Shown one piece after another: positions 35,139-42,671 of a DNA stretch of 64,000 bases. Position 1 is the first letter of the stretch; each line of letters starts with the position of its first letter. Position numbers and translations under genes: made by a program. The DNA comes from VXYL01 sp965208525. Lineage in GTDB: Bacteria > Pseudomonadota > Gammaproteobacteria > Pseudomonadales > Azotimanducaceae. The DNA lies in NCBI GenBank assembly GCA_965208525.1, contig OZ242340.1, positions 3,906,001 to 3,970,000 on the forward strand, written 5' to 3'. A model generated the notes under the pieces. That model was not told the origin of the DNA and searched no databases. It worked only from the letters and a program-made list of their open reading frames with translations.

Positions 35139-36419
35139 ATGGCGGGTGGCCCCGTGAGCTTCTTTGAGATTGCCGCCATCTTGGTCGGCCTCTCGGCGCT
35201 GTTCGGCAACCTGAATCACCGCTACCTGAAGGCGCCGCCGACAATCGGCCTTGTGCTCATCGGTCTCGGTGTCGGAACCACGCTGCTGCTGGCCCAGACG
35301 GTGCTGCCGGCGGCGGAGGTCGATGCCGCGGTCGTTGGCGTGTTGGTGAACATCGACTTCCACGAGTTGTTGATGCACGGCATGCTCAGCTTCCTGCTGT
35401 TCGCCGGCGCGCTGCATGTGGACATCCCCGCGCTCCGGTGTCGGTGGCGCACGGTCAGCGCCATGGCAACGGTGGGCACCGTGGTCTCGACCGCGCTCGT
35501 CGCCGGGGGCATCTGGCTTGTGGCCAGCTTGGCCGGCCATCCGCTTCCGTTCGTGTGGGCGTTGGTCTTCGGGGCCTTGATCAGCCCGACGGACCCCGTC
35601 GCGGTGCTGGGGCTCTTCGAATCCGTGCGCGTGCCACCGACCCTGAAAGCGGCCCTCGAGGGCGAGTCGCTGTTCAACGACGGCGTGGGGGTGGTGGTGT
35701 TCACCGTGCTGCTCGGGGTTGCCCTGCAAGACACCGATCCTGGCCTGTGGCATGTCGGCGAGTTGTTCTTGGTCGAGGTGGCAGGGGGCGCCGCCCTCGG
35801 CATCGCGCTCGGCTACGCCGGCTACCGCGGGGTCCTCGGCATCGAGGAACCGAACCTCGAGCTGCTGGTCACGCTCGGCATCGTGATGGTCGGCTACGCC
35901 GCGGCGGTCCGGTTCGGGGTCAGCGGTCCGATCGCCATGGTCGTGGCGGGCCTCTTTTTCGGCGGCCAGGGCATGCGGCGGGCGGTGAGCCCGGCGTCGA
36001 GGGACTATCTGAGGAAGTTCTGGTCCCTCCTCGACAACGTCCTGAACTCCGTGCTGTTCCTGCTCATTGGTCTCGAAGTGCTGGTCGTAGCCGGTGCTGG
36101 CCTCGGCTTCTGGTGTGCCAGCCTTGCCGCAATCCCCGTGGTCCTCGCCACACGCTGGCTGAGCGTCGCCTTGGCGCGAACCGTGCTGCATCGCTGGGAG
36201 GCATTCGAGAAGGGCGCAGTAACGGTGCTGACTTGGGGCGGCCTGCGGGGAGGCATCGCCGTGGCCCTGGCGCTCTCGCTACCGGCCAGCGAGCACCGCC
36301 CCTTCATCCTCGCAGTTACATACGCGGTGGTGGTGTTCTCCATCGTTGGGCAAGGGTTGACCGTTGCGCGCGTGACGAAATGGTCCGTGTTCTCGGGTAG
36401 CTCGGAGCCTGCGCCGTAG
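35139..36419 (+). CDS. CPA1-type cation/proton antiporter (NhaP-like)
   Basis: 426 residues from ATG 35139, after GGGAGAT. About 12 membrane helices with CPA1 motifs: SPTDPVAVLGL with T151-D152 and FNDGVGV with N180-D181, plus LTWGGLRGGIAVALALSLP. Exchanges Na+ or K+ for H+. The last codons and the TAG stop (36417-36419) lie inside a dispersed family A repeat, so the original C-terminus may have been longer; CPA1 proteins often end in a soluble tail. Confidence 0.9.
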   Translation: MAGGPVSFFEIAAILVGLSALFGNLNHRYLKAPPTIGLVLIGLGVGTTLLLAQTVLPAAEVDAAVVGVLVNIDFHELLMHGMLSFLLFAGALHVDIPALRCRWRTVSAMATVGTVVSTALVAGGIWLVASLAGHPLPFVWALVFGALISPTDPVAVLGLFESVRVPPTLKAALEGESLFNDGVGVVVFTVLLGVALQDTDPGLWHVGELFLVEVAGGAALGIALGYAGYRGVLGIEEPNLELLVTLGIVMVGYAAAVRFGVSGPIAMVVAGLFFGGQGMRRAVSPASRDYLRKFWSLLDNVLNSVLFLLIGLEVLVVAGAGLGFWCASLAAIPVVLATRWLSVALARTVLHRWEAFEKGAVTVLTWGGLRGGIAVALALSLPASEHRPFILAVTYAVVVFSIVGQGLTVARVTKWSVFSGSSEPAP

Positions 36420-36484
36420 AAAACGGCGCGGGCTCCTAGCCGGAGTGCGGGCGAACGCGAGCACGCGCGCCCGTCAGGGCGTGC
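36404..36484. repeat. Family A hairpin followed by family D palindrome
   Basis: GGAGCCTGCGCCGT and ACGGCGCGGGCTCC (36404-36436) form a stem identical in design to 14498-14534 and 42444-42480; ACGCGCGCCCGTCAGGGCGTGC at 36464-36484 is a family D palindrome. The antiporter stop codon lies in the hairpin. Confidence 0.7.
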
Positions 36485-36524
36485 TAGCTGGCGTGGTCGC
36501 CATCGACCACGCCAACCGGCCCCT

Positions 36525-37529
36525 CTACTTCTGGCCGTCGTCCCACAGCAGGCACACCGGAGTCGGTGCCGGCGCCTTGCAGACCACATCGCTCGGTCGG
36601 CCACCGTCGATGCGGTACACCACCGCATTGTCCGAGTCCTGGTTGAGCACCAGCAGCCAGCCGCCCGAGGAGTCGAGGCAGAAGTAGCGCGGATGCTGGC
36701 CCAGCGTCGGCACGAAACTCGGCGCCGACAGGCAGCCCGATTCGTCGACGGCGAAGGTGACGATGCTGTCGTGGCCCCGATTGGATGCGTGCACGAAACG
36801 GCCGTCCGGTGCGACGACGATCTCCGCCGTGGTGCTCTCGCCCTCGAAATCGGCGGGCAGCGTGTCGGCGCGCTGGATGGGTTCGAGGTCTGGCCAACTC
36901 AGGACGTCAACCGTGTTGCCAAGTTCACCGAGCACGTAGAGGACCGGCTTCGAGGGATGGCGCTTGGTGTGACGTGGCCCGGAACCGGGCTCGAGCGCGA
37001 CGGCACGGCGCTCGTGCAGGCGATGACCGGCAACATCGTAGATGTGTAGGTGGTCCGTACCGAGGTCCGGCACCAGCAGCGCCGTCGCGCCGATCTGCTG
37101 CACCTCGTGCGGGTGCGCGCTCGCTTGGCGCGCGGCAAGTGGACCCGCGCCCTCATGCTGACGCAGGTCTGACATCGGCTGCAGGCGGCCGTCCACGACT
37201 GGAAACAGGGTCACGCTGCCGGAACCGTAATTGGCGACCGCGACCCAGCCGACCCCCGTGCTGATGTGGCACGGCAGGGAACCCCCGCTCGGCTCTGCGG
37301 CAACGAGGTCCAGGCGCCCGTCCTCGCGGTGAAACGCCGACACGCCGCCGTCCATCTGCTCGTTGACCGCGAACAGCATGTCATCGCGCAATGCGAGGAA
37401 AGCCGGATTGGCGACAGCGACAACGAGGTCCACGGTCTCGAACGTGCCGGTCTCGTCGTCGAATCGGCCACGGTAGATGCCCTCGGCATCGCGGTGCGTG
37501 TACGTACCGATCAGAACATCGTGCTGCAT
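36525..37529 (-). CDS. Lactonase-fold (seven-bladed propeller) protein, 6-phosphogluconolactonase-like
   Basis: 334 residues from ATG 37529 (an earlier in-frame ATG at 37565 is less likely). Family features: LIGTYTHRDAEGIYRGRFD at the start, SGGSLPCHIS, QASAHPHEV, GSGPRHTKRHPS and VHASNRGHDSIVTF, matching PF10282-type lactonases. These hydrolyse 6-phosphogluconolactone in some bacteria and are muconate-cycloisomerase-like in others. No signal peptide. Confidence 0.88.
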   Translation of the reverse strand: MQHDVLIGTYTHRDAEGIYRGRFDDETGTFETVDLVVAVANPAFLALRDDMLFAVNEQMDGGVSAFHREDGRLDLVAAEPSGGSLPCHISTGVGWVAVANYGSGSVTLFPVVDGRLQPMSDLRQHEGAGPLAARQASAHPHEVQQIGATALLVPDLGTDHLHIYDVAGHRLHERRAVALEPGSGPRHTKRHPSKPVLYVLGELGNTVDVLSWPDLEPIQRADTLPADFEGESTTAEIVVAPDGRFVHASNRGHDSIVTFAVDESGCLSAPSFVPTLGQHPRYFCLDSSGGWLLVLNQDSDNAVVYRIDGGRPSDVVCKAPAPTPVCLLWDDGQK

Positions 37530-37743
37530 GGCCCCAGGCTCCCGTTGGAAACACGCTTCTCGCATCCTACGCCCAGGTCAGACGAACTTATGCATGGACG
37601 GCACCAAGTCTGTCGGTGCGGCCAAACGCATTCCCCGTAGGGGACGGGCTTGCCCCGTCCCGTCTCGAATTCAGCACGGGGCTCCTTGGGGCCCCGTGTG
37701 CCCGCCTCGCACACACCGCAATCCCGGAACGGAGCCCCCTCCC

Positions 37744-37885
37744 GTCACTCCCCCCTCGCGGGGGAGTCGAGAAAAGCGTCCTCGCTTTTCTCGGAGGGGG
37801 GGCTGGCCGAGACCACCCGCCGCCCTCCCAAGCCCCCCCTCCGAAAGCGAGGACGCTTTCGACTCCCCCGCAAAGGGGGAGTGAC
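37744..37885. repeat. Long compound inverted repeat
   Basis: Arms 37744-37803 and 37831-37885 are inverted copies (each contains GTCACTCCCCC, GCGGGGGAGTCGA and AAGCGTCCTCGCTTT), differing by small indels, around a 27-base spacer. Each arm is itself built of palindromes, so it could fold into a cruciform. Too short to encode anything. Confidence 0.8.
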
Positions 37886-37920
37886 AGGAAGGGAGGCGTC
37901 CTAGCCTCAAACGCAAACCT

Positions 37921-38033
37921 CGGAGGGAGGGCGTCCCGCGCTCCATCGCGCCGCTAGGCGCGCAGAACACGCGCTGAGCCAGCAAGATGCGCGCCCTTGC
38001 GGGCGCGAAGGAGGGCGGGACGCCCTCCCTCCG
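37921..38033. repeat. Inverted-repeat element, family E variant
   Basis: CGGAGGGAGGGCGTCCC at 37921-37937 is mirrored by GGGACGCCCTCCCTCCG at 38017-38033. The centre has GCGCGCCCTTGCGGGCGCG. Organisation is the same as the 28645-28759 element, with a different centre. Confidence 0.7.
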
Positions 38034-38220
38034 AAGCACGCGCCAGGCGCTCGGCAAGTCAAGGCGAGACGCCACCGAGAATCCATCGGCGCATCCAGCA
38101 CGGGCCTCGTAGGGGGACGGGCTTGTCCCGTCCCTGTCGATGCATTCAACACGGGCCTCGTAGGGGCGGGCTTGTCCGAGGCAGGCTGCTCTTAACTATC
38201 TGATTGGACGTTACTTCCGT

Positions 38221-38560
38221 GCTCCGACGGACTTGGCCGCCGCGCAGAACGGACGCGGGCTGGCCAATGTGCATTTCTGCTTTCGGCACGAGGAGGCGAC
38301 GGGCGAGAGGGCGCCCCGAGCGGCGCTGGAATGCGGCGGGGAACTGCTGCAGCCCGGCAATGGCGGCCCAAGAAGGACGTTAGCCCGACGCAATGGGCCA
38401 AGACGCGGATCAACCTCGGTTACCTGCTGTCCACCGTGGTCGCAGCGAGGGTGGCGAAGGGGGTATGGAATGGCTGCGCCGGGCCGTCGTCGAGTGCCGC
38501 GGCGCACAGGAAGCGCTTGGTGCGGAGGTCGAGACGGACATGCTCATGGTAGCGGCGTAA
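38221..38560 (+). pseudogene. Decayed TPR-repeat gene fragment
   Basis: Three reading frames in succession carry pieces of one TPR-type protein: GLANVHFCF followed by an ALECGGELL segment (frame from about 38224), then SPTQWAKTRINLGYLLSTV (frame of 38331), then MEWLRRAVVECRGAQEALGA from 38465 to the TAA at 38558. The WAKTRINLG motif is the common TPR signature of large bacterial repeat proteins. At least two frameshifts and missing flanks show it is a remnant. Bordered by the repeat cluster on the left. Confidence 0.5.
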
Positions 38561-38676
38561 CCGTCCTTTCCTGCATGCTCCTCCACGACATCGCACAGGG
38601 TAGGCTGGCGTTAGATCGGGGCAGAGGTCCGCAGCACGCTGGAGACCGGTCTGAAGAACCCGTAGCGCGGCCCCGG

Positions 38677-40884
38677 CTACAGCACGTCGAAGATGTGGCT
38701 GTACTTCAGCACCAGTTCGCGCTCGGGCGGGCGCAGGCCGCCTCGGTTGTCGAGCTCGTTGTAGACCACGTAAAGGCCGGCGCTGGCGGAGCGCAGCCAG
38801 ACGAAGCGGACATTCGCCGAGAACATCTCGTCGGCGTCGTTGTACTGCACCAGCGCCGACAGCGTGACCTTTGGCGTGAACGAGTAGGAGAACCCCGCGC
38901 GGGCCAGGTTGACTTCGAACTCGGCCTCGCCGCCGAGGTCGATGACGTTGCGGTCCCAGGCGACCCAGGCGGACAGGGCCTCATCGCGCCGGTAGTTGAG
39001 GGCCGGAGAGACCGAGTGGCGCTTGCCCCCATAGAACCCGCCCGCCACCAGGTGCGCGTTGGCGCTCCAGTTGCCGGTCTGCGGCGTGCTCATGCCCATC
39101 TGGAAGCTGCGGTTCTGGTAGTCGCCGCTCGGCACCGTGACGCCGGCGATGGTGAACGGCTCCTTGACGCCCTCGTGGATGAAGTTGACCGCCGGCCACA
39201 CGTCCGCGCCGCTCTTCCACAGCCACCAGCTCTCGAAATGGAGGTTGCCGCTCTCGTGGTAGCCGTCGAAGTCCCAGAACCCGGCGTAGGAGGCGAGCGG
39301 ACGCCACTCACGCAGCGTCGCCTCGTCGACGAACCTGCGCATAGCGAACACACCTACCCGGCGATAGTCGGTTCGGGTGGCGAATCCCACCCCGGGGTCG
39401 AAGCCGGGGCCGATCTCGGTGTAGGCCCCGTCGACGTTCCAGTCGGTGGAGTTGTAGGCGCCGTAGAGGTTGAAAAGATGGTCCTGTGCCTCGACGCCCG
39501 GCGTTCGGGTGCGGGCGGCGAGCGCATACAGTTGCCCGTTGTCACCGATACCGAGATTTCCGTCGAGGCCGTAGGTCTGCCTGCTCGAGTCGCCGTCGCG
39601 CCGGTCGGTGGCTAGGACCCCGACCGACGAACGGTTGCGCAGGTCCCGGCTGACCCTCGCCACCGTGAAGTCGTTGCGGGCGTCTCCTGCGGCGCCTTGC
39701 GCGCGCATGCGCAGGAAGCCGACATTGGTCGCGGCACCGACCCTGCCCGAGACCCGCATGCCGCCGTCAATGCGCAGCCGGCGGCCGTCGGGCGCGATGC
39801 CGATGCGCCGTGAGTGGAAGAGCCGCAAGCCCGGAAAGCCGACGCTGAACGAACCCGCGTTTTCGAGGAAGAACGGGCGCGTCTCAGGAAAGAACAGGCT
39901 GAAGCGGCCGAGGTTAACCTGCTGCTGGTCCGACTCGACCTGGGCGAAATCGGTGTTGTAAGTCAGATCGAGCGTCAGGCTCGGCGTGATTGAGTACTTC
40001 AGATCAACGCCGAGGTCGTCGTCGCGCCGGACACCCTCGCGCTCGCCGCCTCGGGTGGCGCCGGCGAGCGCGTACGGCGTGATCTCCAGGTTGCGGCGCG
40101 GGGGCGGCACCCGGACGCCGTCGATGCGCCCGGCGAGGGCGAGGCGGAACACGCTGAACTGCCGCGGGACGGGCGACCAGGTGGAGGTTTCGTTGTTGCG
40201 TCGAATCTCGCGGGCGAAGTTGACGCGCCAGGTCTGTTCGTCGCCGGCGCCATAGCGCAGGGACTGAAAGGGAATCTCGAACTCTGCGCTCCATCCCCCG
40301 TCGTGGCGGCGGGTGCGCACCTCCCACAGCGTGCTCCAGTTCCAGTCGGGAAACTCGCGGGTGACCTGACCGTCGTACTCGACACCGACCGGGTTCGTGC
40401 CGAATAGCATGCCGGCGCGGCCCGTGCCGAAGGCATCGAGCACCATGATGAACGAGTCGGACAGGAACGGATCGTTGGAGGCGATGATGTTCGCCGGATC
40501 GGTCTCGTGGCAGATGACGCCGACGTGCAGCGCGTCGTCGGTGAAGCCGAAGAAGACCTCCGTGCGCTCGGAGGCGGGGGCGCCGGCGTCCGGCCGCATC
40601 TGGGTGAACTCGGTGAAGGGCTGAATGTCCTCCCATGCCGGGTCGCCGGCGACGTTGCCGTCGAGCGTCGGCGCCTCGGCAAGGTGCGTCGCCTGGCCCC
40701 GGTGCCGGGCATCGTCCGTCGCGGCGGCGTTCGCGCCGGCCGCGATCAACGCGGCGAGGACGCCGGCCACGCGCAGGGACCTCGCGGCGGATCCGCGAGC
40801 CCTCGCTTGGGTGCGCAGGGCCTCTGGCGGGACGCTCGCCATCACGCGACGGGACAGCTGCTGTTGCGTGAAGGTCATACGCAT
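38677..40884 (-). CDS. DUF5916 outer-membrane protein with CBM9-like N-terminal domain
   Basis: 735 residues. After a signal sequence (AGVLAALIAAGANA), the N-terminal part (LDGNVAGDPAWEDIQPFTEF, TEVFFGFTDDALHVGVICHE) resembles carbohydrate-binding family 9 domains; the remainder alternates polar and aromatic residues like a beta-barrel (SFFFPETRPFFLENAG region, then many SxW/YxF strands) and ends FDVL. DUF5916 proteins are outer-membrane barrels of unknown transport role, perhaps for oligosaccharides or secreted products. The next functional gene upstream is only an IS110 fragment. Confidence 0.85.
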   Translation of the reverse strand: MRMTFTQQQLSRRVMASVPPEALRTQARARGSAARSLRVAGVLAALIAAGANAAATDDARHRGQATHLAEAPTLDGNVAGDPAWEDIQPFTEFTQMRPDAGAPASERTEVFFGFTDDALHVGVICHETDPANIIASNDPFLSDSFIMVLDAFGTGRAGMLFGTNPVGVEYDGQVTREFPDWNWSTLWEVRTRRHDGGWSAEFEIPFQSLRYGAGDEQTWRVNFAREIRRNNETSTWSPVPRQFSVFRLALAGRIDGVRVPPPRRNLEITPYALAGATRGGEREGVRRDDDLGVDLKYSITPSLTLDLTYNTDFAQVESDQQQVNLGRFSLFFPETRPFFLENAGSFSVGFPGLRLFHSRRIGIAPDGRRLRIDGGMRVSGRVGAATNVGFLRMRAQGAAGDARNDFTVARVSRDLRNRSSVGVLATDRRDGDSSRQTYGLDGNLGIGDNGQLYALAARTRTPGVEAQDHLFNLYGAYNSTDWNVDGAYTEIGPGFDPGVGFATRTDYRRVGVFAMRRFVDEATLREWRPLASYAGFWDFDGYHESGNLHFESWWLWKSGADVWPAVNFIHEGVKEPFTIAGVTVPSGDYQNRSFQMGMSTPQTGNWSANAHLVAGGFYGGKRHSVSPALNYRRDEALSAWVAWDRNVIDLGGEAEFEVNLARAGFSYSFTPKVTLSALVQYNDADEMFSANVRFVWLRSASAGLYVVYNELDNRGGLRPPERELVLKYSHIFDVL

Positions 40885-41030
40885 TCTTCAGGACGAAACT
40901 GGTGTCATTGGCACGGTCGCGATTCAGCGAGTGGACGTGTCCGTGTTGTGCTGGATGGTGCGGCTTAAGACGCGTGAGCGGTCGCGCGCTACGCATGTGA
41001 ATGCAGCCTTCGCCCCAATGGGATGCTCCG

Positions 41031-41072
41031 CCCCGTTCATTCCGAACGGCCTCGAAGGCCAGAATGACGGGG
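41031..41072. terminator. Hairpin between the DUF5916 gene and the IS110 fragment
   Basis: CCCCGTTCATTC and GAATGACGGGG pair with one bulge around a 19-base loop that itself contains GGCCTCGAAGGCC. It lies upstream of both divergent frames, so it may be left over from the element's insertion instead of a true terminator. Confidence 0.35.
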
Positions 41073-41097
41073 TCCAAACACCCAACGGGGCGGGGCG

Positions 41098-41310
41098 ATG
41101 GAGACCATAGCACGGGTCGGGATCGACCTCGCCACGAAGGTCTTCCACGTCACGTCGGCGGACGCCACGGGAGCCGTGGTGGAGCGCAGGAAGCTGCGCC
41201 GGGCGGGCCTCCAGTCGTATCTGGCGTTGCTGCCGAGAGGCTGCGTGGTGGCGATGGAGGTCTGCAGCAGCGCGAACCACTGGCGCCTGGCGGCGCGGCA
41301 CGGTCACATG
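41098..41310 (+). pseudogene. IS110-family transposase, N-terminal fragment
   Basis: 71 codons match the start of IS110 transposases: ARVGIDLATKVFHVTSADA with the first catalytic Asp, then LRRAGLQSYLALLPRGCVVAMEVCSSANHWRLAARHGH with the second acidic residue (E in MEVC). Similarity stops at base 41310, where a dispersed repeat (GTTTGGGGATTTGA-type, family G) begins; the remaining frame to 41487 is repeat and antisense sequence. The catalytic C-terminal half is missing, so the element is dead. Confidence 0.8.
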
Positions 41311-41407
41311 TTGACCGTTTGGGGATTTGACTCGAAGCGAGGGCCCCTTGGGGGCGAGGGCGTCTCGCCCTCGCACGCGCCGACAGGCGCGAAGGACAAG
41401 CCCCGCC
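41311..41407. repeat. Dispersed repeats joined to the IS110 fragment
   Basis: TTGACCGTTTGGGGATTTGA followed by CTCGAAGCGAGGG is family G (also 56802-56838 and, inverted, 32031-32070). It continues into GGCGAGGGCGTCTCGCCCTCG and a family F end (GACAAGCCCCGCCC). Confidence 0.7.
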
Positions 41408-42331
41408 CTACGCGAACTGGCTCAGCACCTCTTCCGCAACTAGGTGGTATTGGTCCACGTCGTCGGTCTGGATGCCGCCGATCATGATTTCGTCGGCACC
41501 AGCATTGGCGATTTCGCCGATGCGGTCGATGACGTAGCTCTTCGGGCCGGCGGCAGTGCCCTCGCCCAAGCGGCGGCCGCGCATGAAGGCCCCCGCCGCA
41601 GACGCATCGTCGGTGACCATCGTTGGCATCAGCACGGTGTGCCGGATTTCACTCGGATCGCGGCCCGCGGCTTCGCAGTGGGCGTTGAGGACACCCACCT
41701 TGTGGTGGAAGTACTCGGCGGTCATCGGGCCGCCGGCCCAGCCGTCGAGGTTCATCACGTCGCCGTAACGCGCCAAGGTGCGGAGGGTGCGCTTCTCGCC
41801 AGTGCCGCCGACGAGGATGGGGATGGGCCTCGCGTAGCTGCCGGGTGCGAGCGGTGCATCGTCCAGCGTGTAGTAGCGGCCCTCGAAGGACGCTCGACTG
41901 TCGTGGAACAGTGCCCGCAGCATTTGCGCCGCCTCCTCAAAGCGGTCCTGGCGCTCTTTCATGCTCGGGAAGTCCCAGCCATAAGCCTCGTGCTCGCGCT
42001 TGAACCAGGCAGCGCCAATGCCGAGCACGAAGCGGCCGTGGGAGATGTGGTCCACAGTGCCGGCCATCTTGGCGGTGAGGCCGGGGTTGCGATAGGTGTT
42101 GCCGAGCACGAGGTGGCCGATCTCAAGCGTGGAGGTGATGCTGGCGACCGCGGCAGCCACGGTGAACGCCTCGTGCGCGGTGAGGTGCTCCTCTTCCTTG
42201 CGTCCGGGCGGCGGCAGATAGTGGTCTGCGAACCAGATGCTGGACCAGGGGCCCGCGTCCATCACCTCGGCAACCTCGCGGATGCTGTCCCAAGTATTCC
42301 GATAGCAGCTGACTTGCGCGCCGAACTTCAT
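41408..42331 (-). CDS. LLM-class (luciferase-like) oxidoreductase
   Basis: 307 residues from ATG 42331, preceded by GGAGA. TIM-barrel features of bacterial luciferase-like monooxygenases and F420-dependent relatives: SIWFADHYLPP, GHLVLGNTYRNPGLTAKMAGTVDHIS, RFVLGIGAAWFKREHEAYG and the C-terminal ADEIMIGG. Whether it uses FMNH2 or F420 cannot be told; no F420 synthesis genes are present here. Longer in-frame starts run into intergenic repeats. Confidence 0.85.
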   Translation of the reverse strand: MKFGAQVSCYRNTWDSIREVAEVMDAGPWSSIWFADHYLPPPGRKEEEHLTAHEAFTVAAAVASITSTLEIGHLVLGNTYRNPGLTAKMAGTVDHISHGRFVLGIGAAWFKREHEAYGWDFPSMKERQDRFEEAAQMLRALFHDSRASFEGRYYTLDDAPLAPGSYARPIPILVGGTGEKRTLRTLARYGDVMNLDGWAGGPMTAEYFHHKVGVLNAHCEAAGRDPSEIRHTVLMPTMVTDDASAAGAFMRGRRLGEGTAAGPKSYVIDRIGEIANAGADEIMIGGIQTDDVDQYHLVAEEVLSQFA

Positions 42332-42671
42332 CCATTTCTCCAAAAAGCGTAACATCGGCGCCGAGCGCCGCCGCCAGCCTATCAAAGGACCATCCACCGG
42401 TTGCAAGCGCACGCCATCGAGCCGGAGCCGACTCAACGCGCCCTAGGAGGCTGCGCCGCAGAAAACGGCGCTGGCTCCTAGCCGTAGCTGCGAGCGAATG
42501 CGAGCACGAAGGCCAGCAGTTCGCGCAGCGAACTGCCACGCGCCCGTTAGGGCGCGCTAGCACGCCCTGATGGGCACGCCATGCGCCCCCTATCGCTAGC
42601 CCCGAACATCGGGCATTGTTCGCAACGCACGCTCACGCGGGGGCTGGACCCTCGTCGGCACGGGAGGGTTC
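42332..42671. other. Intergenic interval with three repeat families in a row
   Basis: No gene. Family A hairpin (42444-42480), family C (42483-42536) and two family D palindromes (42537-42580) are directly adjacent. The order recalls 25772-25884 (B then C) and 47961-48012 (D then inverted C), which shows these units travel or duplicate in combination. Confidence 0.7.
42444..42580. repeat. A-C-D repeat block
   Basis: TAGGAGGCTGCGCCG/CGGCGCTGGCTCCTA hairpin, then the CGTAGCTGCGAGCG unit, then GCGCCCGTTAGGGCGCGC and GCACGCCCTGATGGGCACGC palindromes. Confidence 0.8.

Larger units (their letters stand above)
37566..38220. repeat. Repeat-packed intergenic cluster
   Basis: No gene. Holds a family F unit (near 37637-37665), a large inverted repeat (37744-37885), a second element (37921-38033) and two further family F units (about 38105-38136 and 38150-38180) that share the leader CATTCAACACGGGCCTCGTAG. 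The arms contain homopolymer-like C and G runs. Confidence 0.75.

Noticed and set aside
37566..38220. CRISPR array in the repeat-rich gap
   Set aside because: Repeats are palindromic, of several kinds and irregularly spaced; there are no uniform spacers or cas genes.
41098..41487. Reading the IS110 frame as a complete 129-residue gene
   Set aside because: Family similarity stops at about 41310; the rest is dispersed repeat and antisense of the next gene.
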